A stretch of 33,847 bases of DNA from Oscillospiraceae bacterium (GTDB taxonomy: Bacteria; Bacillota_A; Clostridia; Oscillospirales; Oscillospiraceae). Location: assembly GCA_902786615.1 (NCBI GenBank), contig CADADE010000024.1, positions 1-33,847 on the forward strand, in the 5' to 3' direction. The position numbers and the translations under genes are program-made. This document shows, piece after piece, positions 14,744 to 22,597 of this stretch. The notes under the pieces are model-generated. The model had not been told where the DNA came from. It worked only from the letters and a program-made list of their open reading frames with translations, and made no database searches. Every line of letters starts with the position of its first letter. The first letter of the stretch is position 1.

Positions 14744-16320
14744 AGCTTACCAAAACGGACAAATGTATAATTCTGCTCCTGTTCGCCCTCGGAGTATTCG
14801 CGCGTGTGTACCGCTTCGGAACAGCGCCGCCGGGGCTCAATCAGGATGAGGCCTTTGCCGCCTATGAATCCTGGGCCTTGCTGCGCTTCGGGCAGGACAG
14901 CTCCCTGCACCCCTGGCCCGTGTATCTCACCGCCTGGGGCAGCGGCATGAACGCGCTCGAGAGCTATCTGATGCTCCCCTTTCTCGCCCTCTTCGGGGTC
15001 AAAGTCTGGGTGATCCGCCTGCCGCAGCTTCTGCTGGGACTCGCGGCGCTGCCTGCGGCCTTCTCCGTCGGGCGGCGCATCGGCGGCAGGCGCGGCGGCC
15101 TCTGCGCCCTCGCGGTGCTCGCCCTCTGCCCGTGGCATGTGATGCTCTCGCGCTGGGCGCTGGAATCCAACATGGCGCCGAATCTGCTGCTTCTGGGGCT
15201 GTGCTTTTTCCTCAAGGGTTTGGAGGATGGGCGCTTTCTGCCCGTCTCGGCGCTTTTCTACGGCCTCGCCCTCTATGCCTATTCCGCCGTCTGGCCCGTG
15301 ATGCCGGGGCTTTTAGGCCTCATGCTCCTGTACGCGAGACCGAAGTTTGACCGATGGCTCGCGCTTGCGGGGATCATTCTCGCGGTGCTGGCTCTGCCGC
15401 TGGTCGCGTTTCTCGCGGTAAACTACGGCCTCCTGGACGAATTTCGCATCGGCCCCTTCTCGGTGCCGAAGCTGGTCGCCGCCCGGTCGGGGGAAATTTC
15501 CCTCCGGAATATCCCCGAAAACCTCAAAACCATGTGGGGCATTCTCGTTCGGCAGTCGGACGGGCTCAAGTGGAACAGCCCCGGCGTCTATGGCCTTTTT
15601 TATCCAGTGCTCTTCCCGGTCTTCGGGGCGCTCGGCCTGGGGGCGCAGATCACCCGGCTTTTGAGCTCGCTGCGCGCGCGGCGCTTTGACGGGGCGGCGC
15701 TGCTGCTCATCTGGCTTGTCTGCGGGCTGCTTCTCGTCTCGCTCATCTCCGTGAACGTCAACCGCATGAATTTCCTGCTCATGCCCCTGGGGCTCACCAT
15801 GGCCCTCGGCGCTTCGACGGCGCTCAACTTCGCGGGGCGGTACGCCCGCGCGGCGGGACCTGTGCTGCTCGCGGCGCTGCTGGTGTTCTTCGGCTTTTTC
15901 GCGCGCTATTACTTTACCGACTACGCCGACTCCCTCAACGGGGAGTTCACCCTCGGCTGGGATGCCGCACTGGAGGAGGCGCTGCCGCACGAGGGGACGG
16001 TCTATGTGACGCGCGCTCTCTCTTATCCGAAGCTCCTGCTCGCGGCGGAAGTGTCCCCGCAGGACTTCAATGCCACGGTGGAGTACGCCTATTACCCCGC
16101 GCAGTATTTAAGTCCCCTGCGCTTTGACCGCTTCGTGTACTGTGAGGACGGTGCGCCGCCCTTCGACCCCGCGGGTGTCTACGTCCTCTGGAACGGCGCG
16201 CCCACAGAAGACCTTTCACGCGCGGGCTTCACGGTCCGGCGCTTCGGCTGCTTCGATGTCCTCTATAAGGCAACACCGCACAATACGCCTGCGGCATCTT
16301 CCGGAAAAACCGTGCCCTGA
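14740..16320 (+). CDS. GT39/PMT-like membrane glycosyltransferase with a repeat-encoded C-terminus
   Basis: A 526-aa polytopic membrane protein with about ten to twelve helices. After the first helix lies the acidic motif PPGLNQDEAFAAYESW (about 32-47), typical of ArnT/PMT-type GT-C transferases that use polyprenyl-phosphate sugars. The following helices include VWVIRLPQLLLGLAALPAAFSVGRRIGG, and a soluble C-terminal part begins near residue 430. The likely role is transfer of a lipid-linked sugar to an envelope acceptor outside the membrane; the acceptor is unknown. The start (14740) overlaps the preceding stop as ATGA. Odd: the last 14 or so codons lie inside a hairpin element (16269-16427). 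Without it the frame would read DVLYKQK and stop at 16439-16441, at the edge of the terminator. Confidence 0.85.
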   Translation: MKLTKTDKCIILLLFALGVFARVYRFGTAPPGLNQDEAFAAYESWALLRFGQDSSLHPWPVYLTAWGSGMNALESYLMLPFLALFGVKVWVIRLPQLLLGLAALPAAFSVGRRIGGRRGGLCALAVLALCPWHVMLSRWALESNMAPNLLLLGLCFFLKGLEDGRFLPVSALFYGLALYAYSAVWPVMPGLLGLMLLYARPKFDRWLALAGIILAVLALPLVAFLAVNYGLLDEFRIGPFSVPKLVAARSGEISLRNIPENLKTMWGILVRQSDGLKWNSPGVYGLFYPVLFPVFGALGLGAQITRLLSSLRARRFDGAALLLIWLVCGLLLVSLISVNVNRMNFLLMPLGLTMALGASTALNFAGRYARAAGPVLLAALLVFFGFFARYYFTDYADSLNGEFTLGWDAALEEALPHEGTVYVTRALSYPKLLLAAEVSPQDFNATVEYAYYPAQYLSPLRFDRFVYCEDGAPPFDPAGVYVLWNGAPTEDLSRAGFTVRRFGCFDVLYKATPHNTPAASSGKTVP

Positions 16321-16431
16321 TCTCGTCACTTTTTCTTGCAATACACAAAGTATTCCGGCAAAAAACTGCCTTTATCAGAACCCGGTTTTTCTCGGAATCT
16401 GCTCTTGCCGCATTATGCGGTATTGCCATAA
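16265..16431. mobile_element. MITE-like hairpin element with terminal inverted repeats and ATAA direct repeats
   Basis: Seen: element 16269-16427 (159 bp). The left end starts GGCAACACCGCACAAT and the right end, reverse-complemented, starts GGCAATACCGCATAAT. The inverted match continues with gaps for about 50 bp (both have TTCCG, GAAAAACCG, CTGAT). The centre is AATACACAAAGTATT. The element is flanked by ATAA on both sides (16265-16268 and 16428-16431), a likely target duplication. It has no ORF of its own. It sits across the 3' end of the GT39-like gene and ends 2 bp before the terminator stem. A non-autonomous, transposase-dependent element is inferred. Confidence 0.75.
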
Positions 16432-16433
16432 AC

Positions 16434-16465
16434 AAAAATGACCTGCCGCCCGGCAGGTCATTTTT
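16434..16465. terminator. Bidirectional terminator between the GT39-like and APH-like genes
   Basis: Perfect 15-bp stem (16434-16448 with 16451-16465, loop CC) with five A's at one end and five T's at the other, so it works on both strands for the two converging genes. Confidence 0.9.
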
Positions 16466-16475
16466 GCATATCGGT

Positions 16476-17225
16476 TTATTCGTAGTCCACCACGTTTGCC
16501 CAGCGCAGGAGGAAGTCGCGCTCCTCCAGCTTGCCCTTGACGGACTGGGAGGCGGCCACGATGGGCATCCACTTCTGGACATAGCTCTTCTCAATGTTGC
16601 TGCCCTCGCAGAACATGTCGAGGTACTTCTCGGCAAGGTCGGCCTCACCGCGCAGGTGGAAGGTCAGAAAGCTTCTCGCCGCGTCCGCGGAGGCGTTTCC
16701 CTGGGTGGCGTGCGCCCAGTCGATGATATACAGCTCGTTTTTCGGCGTCACGATGATGTTCGAGGGGCACAGATCCCCGTGGCAGAGCTTGTCGTGGTTC
16801 GGCAGGCCCTCCAGGCGGATCAGCAGCTCGTAGCGGGTGACGGGGTCAAGATCGGCGGAGAGGATCTTGCGGTTCATCTTGTCCTTGAGCCTTGACAGCA
16901 GCGGGCTCTTCTTGGTGTGGATCAGAAGCTGGGTATCCACCATCATCTCAAGGTACTTGTCGGTGTTTTCGGGATTGTCGCGCATCAGGTGGGAGAGGGT
17001 CTCGCCCTCAATAAACTCGGAGATGATGGCCCACTTGCCGTCGATGGTGGTGACCTCCAGGATCTTCGGCACGTTCAGACCCACATCCTCCACACGGGCC
17101 TGGTTGAGCGCCTCGTTGAGGATGTCCGCCTTGCCGAAGCTGTGGTTGAAAACCTTGACGCACTTGTCTCCGTCGCGGTAAATGACCTTGTTTTTGCGTT
17201 CAGCGATCACATTTTCCAGATTCAT
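16476..17225 (-). CDS. Aminoglycoside-phosphotransferase-like kinase
   Basis: A 249-aa soluble kinase-fold protein. Seen: a beta-strand Lys (KCVKVF, K24), the hinge-like AIISEFIEGETL (about 66-77), the catalytic loop HGDLCPSNI (about 149-157; H149, D151, N156) and the metal-binding IIDWAHA (D169). These are APH/choline-kinase signatures. The family phosphorylates small molecules or sometimes proteins. No substrate can be read from the sequence, and resistance is not implied. The start lies 3 nt past the adhE stop and its RBS (GGGAGAG) is within the adhE end, so expression is probably coupled to adhE. A terminator follows. Confidence 0.82.
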   Translation of the reverse strand: MNLENVIAERKNKVIYRDGDKCVKVFNHSFGKADILNEALNQARVEDVGLNVPKILEVTTIDGKWAIISEFIEGETLSHLMRDNPENTDKYLEMMVDTQLLIHTKKSPLLSRLKDKMNRKILSADLDPVTRYELLIRLEGLPNHDKLCHGDLCPSNIIVTPKNELYIIDWAHATQGNASADAARSFLTFHLRGEADLAEKYLDMFCEGSNIEKSYVQKWMPIVAASQSVKGKLEERDFLLRWANVVDYE

Positions 17226-17228
17226 TAC

Positions 17229-19877
17229 TTATGCTCTCCCTTCCAGCTGTGTTTCGTCGGGCTTGGGGGTCTCCTGGAACGTTCTGCCGTAGTAGGCGTT
17301 GAGATACATCTGCCTGATCTCGCTCATGAGCGGATAGCGGGGGTTGGCGCCGGTGCACTGATCGTCGAAGGCCTGCTCGACCATCTCGTCCAGCCTTTCG
17401 AGGAAGGCGGCCTCATCCTCCACATAGTCGCGGATGGTGGGCTTGATGCCGATGGAGGCCTTGAGCTCGTCGATCTTCGCAATCAGGGCCTCAAGCTTTT
17501 CGCTGTCGGTGCTGCCGCCGCAGCCGAGGGCGTCCGCCACCATGGCGTAGCGCGCGAGAGTGTGCGGGTGGTCGTACTGGGGGAAGGTGCCCATCTTGGT
17601 GGGGGCATCACAGGCGTTGAAGCGCAGCACCTCGTCCATCATGAGAGCGTTGGCAAGGCCGTGGGCCACATGGTGGAACGCGCCCAGCTTGTGGGCCATG
17701 GAGTGCATCACGCCGAGGAAGGCGTTGGCGAAGGCCATGCCGGCCATGGTGGCGGCGTTGGCGACCTTCTCGCGGGCCACAACGTCGCTGCCGTCGGCAT
17801 AGGCGCGCGGCAGCCAGGTGAAGAGGTTCTTGAGCGCCTGCAGGGCCAGGCTGTCGGTGTAGTCGGTGGCCATAACGGAGGCGATGGCCTCGAGCGCGTG
17901 GGACACCGCGTCAATGCCGGAGGAGGCGGTCAGCCCCTTGGGAGCGGTCATGTGGTAGTCCACATCGACGATGGCCATGTTCGGCATGAGCTCGTAGTCG
18001 GCCAGGGGGTACTTGATGCCCGTCTGCTCGTCGGTGATGACGGCGAAGGGCGTCGCCTCGCTGCCGGTACCGGCGGAGGTGGGCACGCAGATGAAGTAGG
18101 CCTTTTCGCCCATCTTCGGGAACTTGTAAATGCGCTTGCGGATATCGGAGAAGCGCATGGCCATGTCGGCAAAGTCGGCCTCGGGGTGCTCGTAGAGGAC
18201 CCACATGATCTTGGCCGCGTCCATTGGGGAGCCGCCGCCGAGGGCGATGATGACGTCGGGCTTGAAAGAGGCCATCTGCTTGGCGCCCTCTCTCGCGCAG
18301 GCGAGGGTCGGATCGTTCGGCACGTCGAAGAAGCAGGTATGCTGAATGCCGAGCTCCTCGAGCCGCGCGAAGATGGGAGCCGCCGCCCCGGTCTTGTAGA
18401 GGTGCGGGCCGGTCACGACGAAGGCGCGCTTCTTGCCCATGTCGGCAAGCTCGCCCAGCGCCACGGGCAGGCAGCCCTTCTTGATATAGATCTTTTCCGG
18501 CGCGCGGAACCAGAGCATGTTCTCCCTTCTTTCCACCACGGTCTTGATGTTGAGCAGATGCTTCACGCCCACGTTCTCGCTCACGGAGTTGCCGCCCCAG
18601 GAGCCGCAGCCCAGAGTCAGCGAGGGCAGAAGCTTGAAGTTGTAGAGGTCGCCGATGCCGCCGTGAGAGGACGGAGTGTTCACCACGATGCGGCAGGTCT
18701 TCATGCGCGCCTGGAAGGCGGCAAGCTTGTCCTGCCCGACGGCGGTGTTGAGGTAAATGGAGGCGGTGTGGCCGAGGCCGCCGCCGCGGATCAGCGCGTC
18801 CGCCTTGTCCACGGCGTCGGCAAAGTCCTTTGCGCGGTACATGGCAAGCACGGGGGAGAGCTTTTCGTGGGCAAATTCCTCGCTCTTGTCGGTGGACTCC
18901 ACCTCGCCGATGAGGATCTTGCTGCCTTCGGGGATCTCCACGCCCGCGAGGGCCGCGATCTTCGCGGCGGGCTGACCGACGATCCCGGCGTTCAGGGAGC
19001 CGTTGATGATGATGGTCTTGCGGACCTTCTCAAGCTCGTCGTCCTTGAGGAAGTAGCAGCCGCGTCTGGCAAACTCCGCGCGCACCTGCTCGTACACGCC
19101 GTCGAGCACGACGACGGACTGCTCGGAGGCGCAGATCATGCCGTTGTCGAAGGTCTTGGAGTGGATGACGGAGTTGACCGCCAGGAGGATATCCGCCGTG
19201 TCGTCGATAATGGCGGGGGTGTTGCCCGCGCCGACGCCGAGGGCCGGAGTGCCGGAGGAGTAGGCGGCGGTGACCATGCTGGGGCCGCCGGTGGCGAGGA
19301 TGATGTCGGACTCCTTCATCAGCAGTCTTGTCATCTCGCGGGAGGGGGCGCTGATCCAGCCGATGATGTCCTCGGGCGCGCCCGCCGCGACAGCGGCCTC
19401 CAGCACGACCTTCGCCGCTTCCACGGTGCTGCTCTTGGCCCTGTGGTGGGGGCTGATGATGATGCCGTTGCGGGTCTTGAGGGCAATCAGGGTTTTGAAA
19501 ATGGCGGTGGAGGTGGGGTTCGTCGTCGGGATGATGGCGCACACGAGACCCAGAGGCTCGGCGATCTTCCGCATGCCGTAGGCCTTGTCCTCTTCGATCA
19601 CGCCGCAGGTCTTGGTATTGCGGTAGGCGTTGTAGATATACTCCGAGGCAAAGTGGTTCTTGATGACCTTGTCCTCCACAATGCCCATGCCGGTCTCCGC
19701 CACAGCGGCCTTTGCCAGGGGAATGCGGGCCTTGTTGGCGGCCGTGGCCGCGGCGAGGAAGATAGCGTCCACCTGCTCCTGGGTATAGGTGGCGTAGACG
19801 GCCTGGGCGGCCTTGACGCGGGCGATCTCCTCCTCCAGCGCGTCCAGTGTATCAATCACGGGATAGTCTTTACTCAA
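17229..19877 (-). CDS. adhE: Bifunctional acetaldehyde-CoA/alcohol dehydrogenase AdhE
   Basis: Reduces acetyl-CoA to acetaldehyde and then ethanol with two NADH, a main redox outlet of fermentation. Seen: 882 aa, full length. The N-terminal aldehyde dehydrogenase half (about 1-440) has catalytic Cys249 in DNGMICASEQ. After a linker, the iron-dependent alcohol dehydrogenase half (about 450-870) has GGGSPMDAAK, PTSAGTGSEATPF, and metal ligands in VDVDYHM, DAVSHALEA and HSMAHKLGAFHHVAHG. The start codon is an unusual TTG (19877) with AAAGGGAG 9 nt upstream. No ATG or GTG fits the N-terminus. AdhE forms long filaments (spirosomes) in characterised species. It is cotranscribed with an APH-like kinase. 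Confidence 0.97.
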   Translation of the reverse strand: MSKDYPVIDTLDALEEEIARVKAAQAVYATYTQEQVDAIFLAAATAANKARIPLAKAAVAETGMGIVEDKVIKNHFASEYIYNAYRNTKTCGVIEEDKAYGMRKIAEPLGLVCAIIPTTNPTSTAIFKTLIALKTRNGIIISPHHRAKSSTVEAAKVVLEAAVAAGAPEDIIGWISAPSREMTRLLMKESDIILATGGPSMVTAAYSSGTPALGVGAGNTPAIIDDTADILLAVNSVIHSKTFDNGMICASEQSVVVLDGVYEQVRAEFARRGCYFLKDDELEKVRKTIIINGSLNAGIVGQPAAKIAALAGVEIPEGSKILIGEVESTDKSEEFAHEKLSPVLAMYRAKDFADAVDKADALIRGGGLGHTASIYLNTAVGQDKLAAFQARMKTCRIVVNTPSSHGGIGDLYNFKLLPSLTLGCGSWGGNSVSENVGVKHLLNIKTVVERRENMLWFRAPEKIYIKKGCLPVALGELADMGKKRAFVVTGPHLYKTGAAAPIFARLEELGIQHTCFFDVPNDPTLACAREGAKQMASFKPDVIIALGGGSPMDAAKIMWVLYEHPEADFADMAMRFSDIRKRIYKFPKMGEKAYFICVPTSAGTGSEATPFAVITDEQTGIKYPLADYELMPNMAIVDVDYHMTAPKGLTASSGIDAVSHALEAIASVMATDYTDSLALQALKNLFTWLPRAYADGSDVVAREKVANAATMAGMAFANAFLGVMHSMAHKLGAFHHVAHGLANALMMDEVLRFNACDAPTKMGTFPQYDHPHTLARYAMVADALGCGGSTDSEKLEALIAKIDELKASIGIKPTIRDYVEDEAAFLERLDEMVEQAFDDQCTGANPRYPLMSEIRQMYLNAYYGRTFQETPKPDETQLEGRA

Positions 19878-19930
19878 ATTTGTTCAACTCCCTTTCTTTT
19901 CCGGTAAAGACCCCTTTCAGGATCGTCAAA

Positions 19931-19959
19931 AGAATAACAGAATTTCGGAAAAACTGCAA
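19931..19959 (-). promoter_or_regulatory. Likely adhE promoter
   Basis: On the minus strand, -35 TTGCAG (19954-19959), 17-bp spacer and -10 TATTCT (19931-19936), giving a leader of about 50 nt before the TTG start. The match to consensus is only fair. No clear Rex-type operator (TTGTTAA...TTAACAA) is visible around it. Confidence 0.35.
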
Positions 19960-20084
19960 TTATCATTCTTACCGAAGTTTCGCATTCTTAGTACGCCTCA
20001 GAGAGCCTCTTCTTAGGCAGTTTTCCACAATGGGAAGCCGGCAGACACTTGACAGCTTTATCCGCGCAATGGTACAACAGCGTC

Positions 20085-20119
20085 AGCACACCGCCGTGAG
20101 GCGGTGTGCTTTTTATTTT
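20085..20119 (+). terminator. Plus-oriented hairpin terminator with no plus-strand gene ahead of it
   Basis: Perfect 11-bp stem (20085-20095 with 20100-20110, loop GTGA) followed by TTTTTATTTT on the plus strand. The neighbouring genes are both on the minus strand, where the stem lacks a T-run. A plus-strand box pair (TTGACA 20049-20054, TGGTACAAC at 20070-20078) lies just upstream, but a transcript from it would be little more than the hairpin. Confidence 0.6.
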
Positions 20120-20125
20120 ATCAGC

Positions 20126-20629
20126 TTATTTCATCAGTCGGCCCAGCAGCTCGTCCGTGCGCACGACGCCGAAGTCGCGGGAATCGACCGCGATCTCCCT
20201 TGCGTCGCCCAGGACAAAAAGCTCGCCCTGGCGCAGGATCAGGGGGTAGACCGGCCCCTCCGGGCGCGGGTCGGTGCGGGTGAAGCTGTAGCTGCCGCGC
20301 TCGGCGATGCCGTTGATGTAGGCGATGCCCTCGCGCACGCTCACGCTGTCGCCGGAGACCGCCGCCACGCGCCGCACGACGGGGGTGCCGTCGGGCAGAC
20401 GCAGACACACGAGCTCGCCGCGCCTCACTTCGCCCGCAGGGCGCAGATACAAAACGGGCTGCCCCTTTTTGAAGGTGGGGCGCATCCCGTCGTCTCCCTG
20501 CAGCAGCACGCCGAAGAGCAGAGTGAAGACCACCGCCAGCAGGACGAGCAGGCCCAGCACCCGCCGGATGCGATTTGCCAGCGCCCGATGCTCCCGGTTA
20601 TAGCCGGATCTTCTTCCGTTTTCCGCCAT
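20126..20629 (-). CDS. S26 signal-peptidase-I-like protein lacking the catalytic Ser and Lys
   Basis: A 167-aa protein with one N-terminal membrane anchor (about 23-43, RVLGLLVLLAVVFTLLFGVL) and the ordered boxes of signal peptidase I. The substrate-site box reads GDDGMRPTFKKG (45-56), where active enzymes have Ser-Met-x-Pro; position 48 is Gly (codon GGG). The second box reads VVRRVAAVSGDSV (84-96), where active enzymes have Lys-Arg-x; position 86 is Arg (CGG). The last box, GDAREIAVDSRDFG (141-154), is intact. The fold is therefore conserved and the Ser/Lys dyad gone, so peptidase activity is not expected. It may be a pseudoenzyme that binds signal peptides or a partner. It starts 2 nt past the CoA-transferase stop. 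No other signal peptidase is in the window. Confidence 0.85.
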   Translation of the reverse strand: MAENGRRSGYNREHRALANRIRRVLGLLVLLAVVFTLLFGVLLQGDDGMRPTFKKGQPVLYLRPAGEVRRGELVCLRLPDGTPVVRRVAAVSGDSVSVREGIAYINGIAERGSYSFTRTDPRPEGPVYPLILRQGELFVLGDAREIAVDSRDFGVVRTDELLGRLMK

Positions 20630-20631
20630 GC

Positions 20632-22158
20632 TCAGCCCTCCGTCTCGTCGAGCACCGGGAAGGGCAGGCGGTCAAGAATGTCGCGCTTTTTGTCCACGCC
20701 GGGGTAGACCTCAAGCAGGGTGAGGCCCGCGGGGCGCAGGGTGAAGACGCAGCGCTCCGTCACATACAGCACCTGCTGCCCGTTCCGGATCGCCCGCGGG
20801 CCGGAGAAGCTGATGCTGCGCACCTTATCCACGATCTTCGGCACCGCGCCCTCCTGCTGAATGCGGACCTTCCCGTCCTCCTCCGCGACAAGAAGCCCCT
20901 TCGTGTCAAAGGTCAGGCAGAAGACCACCTTTTGCGTCGCGGCGGTGATGTTGCCGAAACCCCCAATGCCGGAGGCCTGATCCGCGCCCCGGTGGGCGTT
21001 GACGTTGCCGAGGCGGTCCATCTCAAGCGCGCCCATGAAGCACACGTCGAGCCCGCCTCCGTCGTAAAAATCAAACTGCATGGACATGTCGCAGATCGCG
21101 TCCGCGCCGATCATCGCGCCGAACTCCGCCCCGCCCGCCGGGAGACCGCCGGTGCCGCCGGACTCCACCGAGAGGGTGAGATCCTGCAGAATGCCCGCGG
21201 CGGCGGCGTACTTGCTGACTTTTTCGGGAATGCCGACGCCGATGTTGATGATGTCCCCGCACCTTAGCTCTTTTGCCGCTCTGCGCCCGATGATCTCGGC
21301 CTCGCTGCCGCGCGCCTTGCCGCTCTTGGCGTTCTCTCCCTCAAGCCGGTGATACCAGTACTGCATATGGCTTGCCGGTACATGGATGTCGCCCGAGAGC
21401 GTGCCGAAGGCCTCGCTGTCCTTTTCCGGCTCGCACACGACCACCACGTCCACCAGCACGGCGGGCAGGATGATGTCGCGCGGGCGGCTGAAATCCGAGC
21501 GCACCCGGTCCACCTGCACGATGACCTTCCCGCAGTTGCGCCGGGTGAGCTGGGCGATGGAGAGCGCGTCGATGGTGCTGTACTCCCCCTCAAAGGAGAT
21601 GTTGCCCTTGGCGTCCACGGAGCTTGCCTTGATAAGCGCGATGTCGAAGGCGGGCAGGCGGTAGCGGAGATACTCTTCGCCCTCGATCTCAACGACCCTT
21701 ACAAGCGTGTCGTCGTGGGAAAGATTGTTGAGCCCGGGCCCCTCCACGCGGGGATCGGCGAAGATGCCGAGGCCGACCTTCGTGATGTAGCTGTCGTGGC
21801 CCCCGGCCTGGGCGCGCATGGCGTGGGACATGGGGCCGAGCGGGAGATTGTAGGCCTCAAAGCGATCCTCCAGCACCAGCTTTTTTGTGCTCGGCATCGC
21901 GCCGAAGTGGCCGCAGATGATTTTGCCCACGGCCCCCTCGCGGATATAGTTCTCCGCGCCGCGGTTCGGGTCAAAGAGCCCGAAGCCCGCCGAGGAAACC
22001 AGGGTCAGCCTGTTCGGGTGCCCGGTCTCACGGAAGCGTTCGGTAATGGCGTCGTGCAGCTTCTCGGGGTTTGCCGTGCCGACAAAGGAATTGAGGCCAA
22101 TGACGGCCCCGTCCGGGATAAGCGCCGCCGCCTCCTGGGCAGTCATAATTTTGAACAT
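20632..22158 (-). CDS. Acyl-CoA:carboxylate CoA-transferase, fused alpha/beta (propionate/acetate CoA-transferase type)
   Basis: Moves CoA between short acids (acetate, propionate, butyrate or acetoacetate); exact substrates cannot be read. Seen: 508 aa. The N-terminal half is the alpha-type domain (PDGAVIGLNSFVGTANPEKL, then LVSSAGFGLFDP). The C-terminal half is the beta-type domain, with the catalytic Glu in LSVESGGTGGLPAGG and GALEMDRLGNVNAH. Both halves are fused in one chain, as in YdiF/Pct-type enzymes. The start at 22158 is chosen because TGGAG lies 8 nt ahead, whereas the in-frame GTG at 22167 abuts it. It lies 16 nt after ruvX and 2 nt before the signal-peptidase-like gene, in an operon of otherwise unrelated functions. 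Confidence 0.9.
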   Translation of the reverse strand: MFKIMTAQEAAALIPDGAVIGLNSFVGTANPEKLHDAITERFRETGHPNRLTLVSSAGFGLFDPNRGAENYIREGAVGKIICGHFGAMPSTKKLVLEDRFEAYNLPLGPMSHAMRAQAGGHDSYITKVGLGIFADPRVEGPGLNNLSHDDTLVRVVEIEGEEYLRYRLPAFDIALIKASSVDAKGNISFEGEYSTIDALSIAQLTRRNCGKVIVQVDRVRSDFSRPRDIILPAVLVDVVVVCEPEKDSEAFGTLSGDIHVPASHMQYWYHRLEGENAKSGKARGSEAEIIGRRAAKELRCGDIINIGVGIPEKVSKYAAAAGILQDLTLSVESGGTGGLPAGGAEFGAMIGADAICDMSMQFDFYDGGGLDVCFMGALEMDRLGNVNAHRGADQASGIGGFGNITAATQKVVFCLTFDTKGLLVAEEDGKVRIQQEGAVPKIVDKVRSISFSGPRAIRNGQQVLYVTERCVFTLRPAGLTLLEVYPGVDKKRDILDRLPFPVLDETEG

Positions 22159-22174
22159 GTAAATCACTCCAAAC

Positions 22175-22585
22175 TCAGCGGCTCTGCCCGAGAAATCCCT
22201 CGAGGATCAGGCTTGCCGCCACGGCGTCCACGGTTTTGCGGTGCTGCTTTTCCTTTTTCCCGGCGCTGTGCAGGATGGCGTGGGCCTCAATACTGCTGCG
22301 CCGCTCGTCCCAGAGGATGACGGGAAGCCCTGTCTCCTGGATGAGAAGCTCCCGGAAGGCGCGGCTTTTTTCGGCGCGCGGCCCCTCGCTGCCGTCCATA
22401 TTCTTCGGCAGCCCCAGCACAAGCGTGCCCACGTCCCGCGCCTTCGCCTCCTCGGCAATGCGTTTGGCGGCCCGGTCCATGTCCCATTCCTGCATGGTCC
22501 AGGCCTCGCCCGCCAGAATGCCCAGCAGGTCCGAGACCGCAAGCCCGATGCGCTGATCGCCGTAGTCGATTGCCATGGTGCGCAT
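22175..22585 (-). CDS. ruvX: Putative pre-16S rRNA nuclease / Holliday-junction-resolvase-fold protein RuvX (YqgF)
   Basis: RNase H-like nuclease required for maturation of the 5' end of 16S rRNA in E. coli, also proposed as a resolvase. Seen: 136 aa, the usual length. MRTMAIDYGDQRIGLAVSD carries the first catalytic Asp (D7), followed by VLGLPKNMDGSEGPRA, LWDERRSS and the final acidic TVDAVAASLIL. GGGAGG lies 9 nt ahead of the ATG. In many Firmicutes it sits with alaS; here it lies between a GT2 gene and a CoA-transferase. Confidence 0.92.
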   Translation of the reverse strand: MRTMAIDYGDQRIGLAVSDLLGILAGEAWTMQEWDMDRAAKRIAEEAKARDVGTLVLGLPKNMDGSEGPRAEKSRAFRELLIQETGLPVILWDERRSSIEAHAILHSAGKKEKQHRKTVDAVAASLILEGFLGQSR

Positions 22586-22597
22586 ATACCGTCCTCC

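Noticed and set aside
16476..17225. The APH-like protein as an antibiotic-resistance gene
   Set aside because: It has only the generic kinase motifs shared by choline, homoserine and other kinases. Its coupling to adhE argues for a housekeeping role.
16917..19907. A very long open frame (about 1000 codons) on the plus strand opposite adhE
   Set aside because: Its translation is His/Gly/Val/Ala-rich and has no domain logic. It is an antisense shadow of adhE caused by high GC and codon bias. The same holds for long open frames opposite argS (2454-4325) and opposite the membrane/CotH genes (6908-9295).
19878..20084. A Rex redox-repressor operator upstream of adhE
   Set aside because: I looked for TTGTTAA-type palindromes on both strands and saw none. 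Only a fair promoter match is present.
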